Assembly (NCBI RefSeq): GCF_019599185.1
Contig: NZ_JAIEUL010000016.1
Coordinates: forward strand, 1-64,000
DNA: 64,000 bases
Direction: 5' to 3'
Origin: Cryobacterium inferilacus
GTDB taxonomy: Bacteria; Actinomycetota; Actinomycetes; Actinomycetales; Microbacteriaceae
Below, one piece after another: positions 16,143 to 24,376 of this stretch (positions are counted from its first letter, which is position 1; each line of letters opens with the position of its first letter). The notes under the pieces are model-generated. The model did not search any database. It saw only the letters and a list, made by a program, of their open reading frames with translations, and had not been told where the DNA came from. A program made the position numbers and the translations under genes.

Positions 16143-19100
16143 CAGCGCTCTCCATCCGCTCGCACGCGCACGACCCGGTCGACCGACCGCATCGAGTTCA
16201 TCGTCGACCATCCCGGACCGCTGTCAGTGAACTGTTTCAAGAGTCGCTCCTCGGGGGTCTTCGATTGGAATTTCAGTGCGTAGCCGGCCCTGGCAACTGA
16301 GTCGACCCGTTCCTCCCAATCGTCGACAGCTTTCTTCAGCTCGGCAGCGACGACCGCGGCCTCGCGTGGATCTGCGACGGCCACATGGTCGGCAAGTATC
16401 TTCACTGCCTTCGTCACGGCGGCGGAGTCGGACTCGAAGCGCGAAGCATGGTCATTGCCTGTCAGCCCGCCTGCATGCCGCATCAGTATGACCAAGGCGG
16501 CGCGTAGTGCCCGGCGACGGGCCTGAAGAGACCAGGGGGTGACAGACCCGGGTTCCACGAACCGGTAGTAGGAACGGTGAAACGCGGTGAACGATTCGAA
16601 TACGGACCGGTCGCGGGGCTTTCCGGAGCGGAACATCGTGACTACCAGGCCGGGTGTCTTGCCTCGGCCGACGCGGCTTGTTGCCTGGATGTATTCGGAC
16701 GTCGACTTCGGGTGCCCATTCACAAACATGAGACCGAGCCGCCCCACGTCGATGCCGACCGACATGATGTTCGTCGTCGCGATCGCGTCAAGCGCCTCGC
16801 CGGAGTCATCCGGGCCGACGGCAAGGGCATCGAGTATTCGAAGGAGGTCTTCGGCCGAGACATTGCCATTAATCTCGTCGATTCCCTTGGCGCTCAACTC
16901 CCGCACAGGGGCGCCGTTCGATCGAGCAGCTCGTCGTTCCAGATTGCTGCTGACGTCGTCGCGCAGGATGGTCACGGTGCGACCGAGCTCTCGCAGGCTG
17001 TTGTGATACACCACGAGAGTCCAGTAGCCATCCCTGTCGGTGCCCGTTAGACCTGTCTCGACGGGGCCCTGCAGCATCTCTGCCGAGATCTGTCCTATCG
17101 CCCAGGACGGGGTATGTGCTTGCGGCATGAGGCCGACATAGGTGCGGCCCGGGCGGGTGGGATCGGGCTCTGAGAAGTAGTTGTCGTCGGCATCGAGACC
17201 GCTCGGTGGGAAGATCGCCACTTCCGAGGCCATCAGTTCATTGATCTGTTCTTTGGATGCCCGCGTAGTGGCCGTCGATGCGACGACTTTCGGGGGCCGT
17301 CCTGTCCACGACATCAGGCCGCGGATCGCGGCTTCGTAAACTCCGACGATTGTTCCGAGCGGCCCCGAGATCAGGTGAAGCTCATCTTGGATAACGAGCG
17401 AGGGCGGGTCAAAGACTGACGGGGCTAGTCCGAACAGCGACGCGCCCCGATCGATCCAGGCCAATCGAGCGAACTTGTCGACCGTTGCGACGAGCATCGT
17501 CGGCGGCTCATCAAAAATGGCCTGGTCGACGACCTGCACGGGAAGTTTCATATGGAACGGGCAGTCCTTGTGTGGGCAGAAGAACTCGAAGCTGAAGTTC
17601 GTTGCGCGCACTCCGTATCGCTCTTGGTGGTTCGTCTGGTGCACAGGCATGATCGATGTTCCGCACCACGAGCAGGACCGGAGTTGGAAGCCGTTCTCGG
17701 GCTTCTTTTGCTTGTAGACCGTCTTGATCGCGTCTGCAGCTTGTTTGAACGTCGACGGAGTGGTCGTGTTACCGAGCCAGAGCCCGATGGAGAACTTTGG
17801 CGCACCGGCCAGGCGCTGGTCGTTCGTCCGAAGCAGTTCCAATGCGCAGATAAGCGTGGCCGCTCGCTGGAATTGCTGCGCGGTGAGGAGGCGCATCGTG
17901 TACCGCGTCAACACCGCTGTGCCACCGCCGTTGATTCCACGCTCCAACCGACGCCGAATCATTTCGATGGCGGCAAGGCCCAGATACGCCTCAGTCTTAC
18001 CGCCACCCGTGGGGAACCAGATCAAGTCGACGAGGCCACGGTCATCGTGCGTCGAATCTGTTGTTGAAGCCAGCGACATGAGAATGAAACCGAGCTGGAA
18101 GGGACGCCAACGCGGCTCATCTGCTCCATCGGGTACCTGCGCGAGCGGGACGCCGATCTGGCCAGGCTTGCGCTGCACTAGCGATTGTTGGAGCATCTGG
18201 GTTCGCATTGCGGCGTTGGCGAGGCGGAAGGAGGTCAGTACAGGGCCCTCAGCCTCAAGCAGCTTGATCCCTTGCTCGACGCGTTTCAAAGTCGTCTGAG
18301 CGCGGCCGATCATGGACGCGCCTGTGTCAAAAAACCGTTCTGGAAGATTGCTCGCCACAGTCTCCTGGTTGGCGATCCAATCGGCGTAGCCGGCGAGGAA
18401 CTGCCGAAGGCCCGCGGCAAGCTCCGCGGTCGGCAGGCTCTCATCCGCGAGCCACTTGAGTTCAAGGGCGTCGAGTGTGCTCTCCCTGGCGCGAATCGCC
18501 GGGACTTCCTCGGTCGGGATGCACTCGGTCCACGCCCGGGTGGGTGGCGTCGTCGAATCCCAGTCGACGGCAACGCCGTGGCCGACAGCGAAAGTCGCTT
18601 TGTCGCGGTAACGAAGTTCGAGCTCAAGATCTTCAGCGGACGTAGAGATGGGGTTTCCGACGGGGTACGGATGCAAGCTCCCGCCGTCGACTTCGGCTGC
18701 CAGCCGCACCTGGAAGAGACAACTGCTCGGGTCGGACTTGGCCTTGCCGGCCTCGGTCTTCGCACTGTTCGACACAGCGAGCGTTGTGAGCATTCGGCCA
18801 CCGATCGCTCTCGTGCGCCAGGCGAGTGTGGCCCGCCCCTTGAGCACTGGCAGTGTGCCTACAGCGGTCCGCGGTACTTCGATCAACTCGTCTTGAACAG
18901 TTCGGCGCTTCCACGCCTCGTCGGACGCGTCGCCGGCTACATCGGCTACCTGTCCGTCGCCGGGGTGCTGCACAGAGTCCGACGGTGGAGTTGCGGCTTG
19001 CTCGTATACACCGGCACTCACAGTTGCCCGGAGCTGACCGTCATGGATGAAAGAGAGCCCCATCGACTGTGGCGCCCATCCGAACGCGCCCGCGAGGTTG

Positions 19101-19411
19101 AGCCCCGTGTCCTCCTCGCCTTCGGCAGCAACGGCATCCGCCTCATCGTCGTCTCCGAACTCGGCCACGAGCTCTTCGCCGCCAGAAGCCTCTGCGTCGA
19201 TCCTCTCGTCGAGCACGACCGGCGTGGTGTCTCTGTTGCCAACTTCCACAGGATAGAGCGTGCCCACAAGGTACGTGTAGACGGGATTGCGCCGAAGCAG
19301 CTCCGTCTCGCCGTCAAGCGGGCCGAGCCATGCCGACGTCAGGTAGTCGACAAGTTTCTCGCGGCCTGCCAGGTCGAATCCAATTGGATCCTCGTTCGAG
19401 ACGCTGGACAT
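16142..19411 (-). CDS. drmA: DISARM DrmA, SF2 helicase
   Basis: A 1089-residue helicase of the usual DrmA length. The N-terminal block 'LTSAWLGPLDGETELLRRNP' is characteristic of the family. Walker A is 'FPTGGGKTEAYLGLA' near 469. The DExH box reads 'IQDELHLISGPLG' near 675, 'ASTATTRASKEQ' is motif III, and 'QATSRVGRGKTPGLV' is motif VI near 914. DrmA binds single-stranded DNA and is the DISARM core motor with DrmB. Its ATG overlaps the TAA of the upstream fusion helicase gene (TAATG at 19409-19413), and its stop overlaps the drmB start. The three proteins are therefore made from one coupled message, probably at matched levels. Confidence 0.93.
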   Translation of the reverse strand: MSSVSNEDPIGFDLAGREKLVDYLTSAWLGPLDGETELLRRNPVYTYLVGTLYPVEVGNRDTTPVVLDERIDAEASGGEELVAEFGDDDEADAVAAEGEEDTGLNLAGAFGWAPQSMGLSFIHDGQLRATVSAGVYEQAATPPSDSVQHPGDGQVADVAGDASDEAWKRRTVQDELIEVPRTAVGTLPVLKGRATLAWRTRAIGGRMLTTLAVSNSAKTEAGKAKSDPSSCLFQVRLAAEVDGGSLHPYPVGNPISTSAEDLELELRYRDKATFAVGHGVAVDWDSTTPPTRAWTECIPTEEVPAIRARESTLDALELKWLADESLPTAELAAGLRQFLAGYADWIANQETVASNLPERFFDTGASMIGRAQTTLKRVEQGIKLLEAEGPVLTSFRLANAAMRTQMLQQSLVQRKPGQIGVPLAQVPDGADEPRWRPFQLGFILMSLASTTDSTHDDRGLVDLIWFPTGGGKTEAYLGLAAIEMIRRRLERGINGGGTAVLTRYTMRLLTAQQFQRAATLICALELLRTNDQRLAGAPKFSIGLWLGNTTTPSTFKQAADAIKTVYKQKKPENGFQLRSCSWCGTSIMPVHQTNHQERYGVRATNFSFEFFCPHKDCPFHMKLPVQVVDQAIFDEPPTMLVATVDKFARLAWIDRGASLFGLAPSVFDPPSLVIQDELHLISGPLGTIVGVYEAAIRGLMSWTGRPPKVVASTATTRASKEQINELMASEVAIFPPSGLDADDNYFSEPDPTRPGRTYVGLMPQAHTPSWAIGQISAEMLQGPVETGLTGTDRDGYWTLVVYHNSLRELGRTVTILRDDVSSNLERRAARSNGAPVRELSAKGIDEINGNVSAEDLLRILDALAVGPDDSGEALDAIATTNIMSVGIDVGRLGLMFVNGHPKSTSEYIQATSRVGRGKTPGLVVTMFRSGKPRDRSVFESFTAFHRSYYRFVEPGSVTPWSLQARRRALRAALVILMRHAGGLTGNDHASRFESDSAAVTKAVKILADHVAVADPREAAVVAAELKKAVDDWEERVDSVARAGYALKFQSKTPEERLLKQFTDSGPGWSTMNSMRSVDRVVRVRADGER

Positions 19412-22400
19412 TACTTACCCTCCCAGAGGTAGTTGAACTCGGTGAAGGCAAGTTCCTCGCCGAACTCTTCGAAGGTATCTGCCACGTTGACGATGAGACA
19501 AATCTCCTTGCCCCCGTTTTTCGGGCCGCGCAACCCGCGCCCGACCATCTGATGGTACAAATTTGGGCTGAATGTGGGGCGCGCGATATAGAGGGCTCGC
19601 ACCTTGGGAGCGTCGAAACCTTTGGTGAGCAGATCACAGTTGACGAGTACCTGCAGCTCGCCACCGCGGAATTCCTCGATGATGCGCCGACGTTCCTGCG
19701 GGCGCGTGCTCGAGTCCACGGCTGCGGCCTTCCTGCCCTCGAACGTAAGTAGAGCGGCGATCGTGTGTGCAGATGCGACGGATGCCGCGAAGACAAGAAC
19801 CGGCCAGTCCACATCCTTCTTGAGAATGTCGTCGACGACTGTCTGAGTGCGTCCCATGTCTTGGCCGACCCGGTCGAGCATCTCCTTCGAGACTTCCCTC
19901 ATGCGGATCGCTGTCCCTCCAGATTCCGTCGCCGTCAGGTGTGATCCATCGAGTACGTAGTGCTCGACGTTCGCGAGTACGCCAGCTGCGCGGAGCTGGC
20001 CGATAGGGTCCTCAGGGTCAAGCGACTCCAGCTTGTTGGAACCAAAGCGCTGAGCGAACAACCGGTTGAGCTCAGCGTTGCGGCCGCGATAAGGCGTAGC
20101 GGTCAATCCGAGAAGCGGCCTGTCAGTGTTGCTCGCTGTCAAGCCGAACCAACGGAGAATTTTCGCGTAGGTAGTGGTGCCCGCGGTGTGGGCCTCATCG
20201 ATGATTATCAGGGAAGCGTTCGCCAGCCATCGATAGTTGTCGCCGGAAGACTTGATCCGGCTGAAGAGCTTATCGTCGGTTGTCACCACCACCTGCAACT
20301 CCTCGTTCGATTCGTCGACTTCGTAGTCACCCCAAAAGCGGCAGAGATCAAGCACACGTTCGTCACCGATCGCACGCCACACCTCGGTCCACGTTTGAAC
20401 GGCTTGCTCGCAGAGTTCTCTTGTCTGCGCGATCCAGACAACTGGCCCGCTCAGCTCGTTCGCCACAAACATCCGCACGACTGCCTCTACGCTGACGCGC
20501 GTTTTTCCAGCACCCGTGGGAAGGAATAGCAGGCCACGCTGGGGGCGGCCGTCAGGCCCTGGGTCCAGGGTCAGAGCGCGGATGCGGCCTGCCAAGGTCT
20601 CCTGAAAATCGTGCAGCGGTTTAAGATCGACGCGTCCGGGAACCTGCTGCAGCGCTGGCAGGAGTACTTCCTTTGTTCCGGCGTAACCGGTCGGGAACCC
20701 GAGCGACACGGTGAAGGCCTGTGCTTCGTTCGAACCCGCCCAAGCGCGTGGAACTGTCAGGCCGGCTTTTCCAAGATCCTCTCGAAGCGACCACAGACTG
20801 TCGAATCCCCGCACCTTGGCGAAGAGCTGTGCGACCTGAAGGTCGGATTGTTCCCCGCCCTTGTCTTCGACCGCCTGAAGCAGACCATTCGGTAAATTCC
20901 TTCGTAGCGCCGGAACTCCCACAAGAATAATCAGTCTTTCCGCATCCGATAGAGCAACGCGAGACTGCTCGACGAGGGCATTCCGGCGCATCGCCTCATC
21001 GTTCGCGAGAACAGAATTTGCGTCAGCAGCGCTCGTGAACCCAAGCGAGAGACGGGAGGAGAGCTCCATCAGCACTGCGATGTCGTCAAGGGAATCGTCG
21101 ACAGCAATGACGTCATCGATGCGAGCGCTCGGCTGTCGCTTGTCGCGGGTGCCGTTCGCGGTTTCCGAGCGGCGGATGATTGACGCACACGGTCGGATCG
21201 TCAGCTTGTTGAGAGGGATCGAGGCTCTGTCCTGCAGGCTTGGGAATCGATCGACAACAAGCACGTCGGGAGCCGAAGACTTGAACTCCAAGGAGCGGGC
21301 CAAGGCCTCTTCGCTCGTGCGGATTCCCCACTTCTCGATGAGCGTCCTTGCGGCATCGGTTGAGCCGTCGAGATACGCCAGTTGGTGCTCGTCGAGGAGG
21401 GCGATGTCTTCCTTTGAACCGGCAATGACGACGTCGGCCCGTGCACGACGCACCACTCTGCCGTTGGACACCGCCGGGACCATGTCAGTCGAGGGCACGC
21501 TGTGCCGTCTGGCGACAATCGCAAGGATCTCGGTGAGGCGAGCCTGCTCGTCGAGCCGGATGTCGTAGCCCTCACGTCTCAGGAACACCGCGAACGTGGC
21601 GTCGGGCACCTGCTCCAACGCGTCCGGGCGGTTGAGCACCCCGTTCAATTCGGCTCGGAGCACTGGCAAGAATGACTCGTACGACCGAAGCCGGCTGCCC
21701 ACCGCCAACGCGGTATCCACCGGGCCAAGGGACGTGGTTACCCGGCCGCGGTTGCGCACTATCCAGGCGTCGGGCGTTTCAATCGTGATCTGTGCAGCTT
21801 TCTCAGGTCGCGCGAGTGTGATCGAAACGGAGACGAGCTCTGACTGCACGATTCGGAGGGTGCGCTCGGTCCAAGCGGTAAGGGCGCTTTTGTCTTCGGC
21901 AAGTTCGACAAAGAGCTGCATGGGTCCGGCGCCGGTGAATCGTGGGATTTGGATTGCGCCGACTGTGTGCCCTTCCGTCTTGACCGCCTCAACGATTCGA
22001 CGCTTCATCTCCGTCGAGTACTCGGCGAAAATGGGCTCCTCCCAGACAGGGAAATTGGGGGTCGGGCCTTCGACACAACCCGCCGCACGCAGCAGGTCGC
22101 CTCGGGAGCTGAATTCGCGGCTCGGATGCCTGTCATCACGCGCTTGTGCAAATGTCTCATCGGCAAGCACCTGGCAGGCGCGGCGCCAAAGACCAGCCCG
22201 TGTCTTCACGAGCACGTCGATGCCACGGGCTCGGATATCGGTTAAAGCGCGGCTCGCGGCGTGGGCGGAGGCATTGACGAGCGATTCCCATAGGCGGGCC
22301 CATTCGTCCGTCGACCAACCTGAATCCGCTTGAGAGCTGAGCGCCCTGGCCGTCTCGTCCGCGGACGCTTCCTCGAAGCCGATACGGCGTAGCAGACCGA

Positions 22401-24078
22401 TAGTTTCTGTGTCGATGGCGTTGACGTCGATGAGCATGATTCCATCGGGTACCGGGTCGCCAGATCTCGGGATCAAGACGGACGCTGACTCGTCGGGGGA
22501 GGACCAACCGCCGTCAGCTATCGGTGCGATCCGTGCGCCACCGATTAGGTGCGAGGGGAAGCCAGCGTCCTTGAGGGCGAGGTATATTTCGCAGGCTGCA
22601 CGAATTGCATCAGGCGTACGCAACAACGCGAGCTCCTCAAGCCACGACGTCACGGGCGATTCAGCAGTGCTGCGAGCCCCCTCGACGTCTCGGAGGAGGG
22701 AGCGCAGTCGTGAGTACCGATCTCTGCCACTGGAGAAGGCGCTGAAGTGGGGGATGGTGTCGCGGCCCACGGCTGACTGCCACTTGTGGACCAACTCAGG
22801 CGGCACTATCGGTGCATCGAGCAGGGGGATGCCCGAGAAATAGCTGCGTTTGCGCAGAACTCCATTCGCGTCGGGAATGAGGTCGAGGCTGCGCGCGAGC
22901 CGGGGGATGTGAGCGGTGAGTACCCCATCGGCGGTACTTCTCAGCTCCCGTCCACGTGCCGGGAAGAGATCGAGGTGTGCTGCGGGATCTGCTGCAGTCG
23001 AGGCGCGGGCCACCACCTCCAAGAAGAGCTCAGCGCCGACCTCCAACATCGCACCATTGAGTGCACTCGTCGCGATGAGTGTGGTGCGGTCGTCGTTCAC
23101 CTGCCACGGGGCGTTGAAGATGCCTCGCGCAGTTGTCTGGTCCTTGAGTGGGAACCATGTCCAGATTTCGCCGATTGAGCGCTGTCCGTCCTTCGGCACG
23201 GCGTATGCCACTGTCATGCTCTTGCGCGCGATCGTAGCTGGAAGTGTTTTGAGTACCTGCTCGTCGGGCTCGTATTGCCGCTCGGCGTACAGCCACTCCG
23301 TCGCCGCGCTGTCGGGCTTGTGAAGAACGACATGACCCGATGCCAGGTCCCCTTCACGCCTATGTGTCACAACGACAGGCGCACCCTCTTTCCCCTTGAG
23401 CGCGATATTCAGCTGGGTCACGGACTTCATGAAGAGCAACGTCTCCGTCTTGAACCCTTCCAGTTCGGCACGGATGCGTTGGCCCTCACGGCGAAGAGGC
23501 AGCTTCACGACAGTTGAAGCCCAGGTCATGAGGTCTGCCAGGTGAGGGTCGGCTGCCGCCTCTTCGATCGGGTCGATGAGGCTGGGAACACGCATCACGG
23601 GAACTCGGCCATCGGGTGCGCTGATGCCGGCGAAGAGCTCGGCTGTACTCGGAGCATTGAACTCGAAGCTCACTGAACGGCTGAATACCTGCGGACTGTC
23701 GGTGATGCCCAAGACCGACTTGAAGCCGAGCCCGAACCGCCCGATGACGTCTTCCTCGCGTTTAGGGCTGAGGAACGCCATGCACACCGACCGGATGCCC
23801 GCCTGAGAGAAGGCGACCCCCTCGTTGGCGCAGTACAGGGCGCCATCTGCCACGCGGAACTCGATGGTGCCCGCAGATTTTGACGAGGTCAATGCGTCCA
23901 CCGCATTCTGCAGCAACTCGCTGACCTGTCGAGTCCCGTAGCCGCCGGAGCGGAAGCTGTCTTCCTGCCCGACATGCTCCTCGAGCAAATCGGGGTTGAT
24001 TTCGTAAGTTCTCAGGGCGATCGATTGTCGTTCCTCGACATACGTCCGAAGTGCAGGATCGCCGTTGTTCCAGTTCAT
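19411..24078 (-). CDS. GHKL (HSP90-like) ATPase fused to SF2 helicase, DISARM-linked
   Basis: A 1555-residue fusion. Residues 40-180 form a GHKL/sacsin-type ATP-binding domain: N box 'ELLQNAVDAL' near 56, a 'CANEGVAF' G1-like turn, and G2 'GRFGLGFKSVLGI' near 118. About 900 residues without a recognised domain follow. The C-terminal 370 residues are an SF2 helicase of the type I restriction/RAD3-like kind: Walker A 'LPTGAGKTRVS' near 1186, 'IIIDEAHTAG' near 1294, 'LGLTATPYRG', 'CDLLTKGFDAP' and 'HQMVGRGLRG' near 1511. It heads the leftward operon and is coupled to drmA. Neither DrmD nor DrmE has this layout, so it looks like an extra DISARM subunit. The ATP-driven clamp-like N-domain may act as sensor or gate. 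The role is inferred from architecture and position. Confidence 0.82.
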   Translation of the reverse strand: MNWNNGDPALRTYVEERQSIALRTYEINPDLLEEHVGQEDSFRSGGYGTRQVSELLQNAVDALTSSKSAGTIEFRVADGALYCANEGVAFSQAGIRSVCMAFLSPKREEDVIGRFGLGFKSVLGITDSPQVFSRSVSFEFNAPSTAELFAGISAPDGRVPVMRVPSLIDPIEEAAADPHLADLMTWASTVVKLPLRREGQRIRAELEGFKTETLLFMKSVTQLNIALKGKEGAPVVVTHRREGDLASGHVVLHKPDSAATEWLYAERQYEPDEQVLKTLPATIARKSMTVAYAVPKDGQRSIGEIWTWFPLKDQTTARGIFNAPWQVNDDRTTLIATSALNGAMLEVGAELFLEVVARASTAADPAAHLDLFPARGRELRSTADGVLTAHIPRLARSLDLIPDANGVLRKRSYFSGIPLLDAPIVPPELVHKWQSAVGRDTIPHFSAFSSGRDRYSRLRSLLRDVEGARSTAESPVTSWLEELALLRTPDAIRAACEIYLALKDAGFPSHLIGGARIAPIADGGWSSPDESASVLIPRSGDPVPDGIMLIDVNAIDTETIGLLRRIGFEEASADETARALSSQADSGWSTDEWARLWESLVNASAHAASRALTDIRARGIDVLVKTRAGLWRRACQVLADETFAQARDDRHPSREFSSRGDLLRAAGCVEGPTPNFPVWEEPIFAEYSTEMKRRIVEAVKTEGHTVGAIQIPRFTGAGPMQLFVELAEDKSALTAWTERTLRIVQSELVSVSITLARPEKAAQITIETPDAWIVRNRGRVTTSLGPVDTALAVGSRLRSYESFLPVLRAELNGVLNRPDALEQVPDATFAVFLRREGYDIRLDEQARLTEILAIVARRHSVPSTDMVPAVSNGRVVRRARADVVIAGSKEDIALLDEHQLAYLDGSTDAARTLIEKWGIRTSEEALARSLEFKSSAPDVLVVDRFPSLQDRASIPLNKLTIRPCASIIRRSETANGTRDKRQPSARIDDVIAVDDSLDDIAVLMELSSRLSLGFTSAADANSVLANDEAMRRNALVEQSRVALSDAERLIILVGVPALRRNLPNGLLQAVEDKGGEQSDLQVAQLFAKVRGFDSLWSLREDLGKAGLTVPRAWAGSNEAQAFTVSLGFPTGYAGTKEVLLPALQQVPGRVDLKPLHDFQETLAGRIRALTLDPGPDGRPQRGLLFLPTGAGKTRVSVEAVVRMFVANELSGPVVWIAQTRELCEQAVQTWTEVWRAIGDERVLDLCRFWGDYEVDESNEELQVVVTTDDKLFSRIKSSGDNYRWLANASLIIIDEAHTAGTTTYAKILRWFGLTASNTDRPLLGLTATPYRGRNAELNRLFAQRFGSNKLESLDPEDPIGQLRAAGVLANVEHYVLDGSHLTATESGGTAIRMREVSKEMLDRVGQDMGRTQTVVDDILKKDVDWPVLVFAASVASAHTIAALLTFEGRKAAAVDSSTRPQERRRIIEEFRGGELQVLVNCDLLTKGFDAPKVRALYIARPTFSPNLYHQMVGRGLRGPKNGGKEICLIVNVADTFEEFGEELAFTEFNYLWEGK

Positions 24079-24129
24079 ATTTCTTCTAGCTCCTGTGGGT
24101 CCGCATAGAGTTCCAAGACCGAGATGCAG

Positions 24130-24172
24130 GCCCGGCGGATCACTTCGCGAACTGTCAAGTGATCAGCCGGGC
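24130..24172. promoter_or_regulatory. long inverted repeat in the divergent defence promoter
   Basis: Arms 24130-24145 and 24157-24172 pair at 15 of 16 positions around an 11-base loop (GCCCGGC.GATCACTT ... AAGTGATC.GCCGGGC). It lies 52-94 bases upstream of the fusion helicase start, so it is in that gene's promoter or leader. It could be an operator for an unlinked repressor or a leader hairpin. The rest of the 298-base gap 24079-24376 has no ORF. Confidence 0.55.
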
Positions 24173-24198
24173 AACATTACGCAGCACCACCGACACTC

Positions 24199-24210
24199 GT
24201 TGTCGACAAC
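24199..24210. promoter_or_regulatory. GTTGTCGACAAC palindrome in the divergent defence promoter
   Basis: A perfect 12-base palindrome near the middle of the gap between the two defence operons. A related GTTGAC...GTCAAC palindrome sits in front of drmMII. A shared regulator is possible; chance is also possible for a site this short. Confidence 0.4.
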
Positions 24211-24376
24211 TACAAGTGCCGTTCTCTTCATAACCTAGAAAACGATCGAACCGCCCACCAACCGCACCCCCCATCAGGGTCTCACGCTCCCTTAATCCCA
24301 GTTGAGGGACGCAACGCAGTTACGATCGACATGCGCCCACGTTGAAACTGTGGGTCACAAGGGGAAAGCGAAAGCG

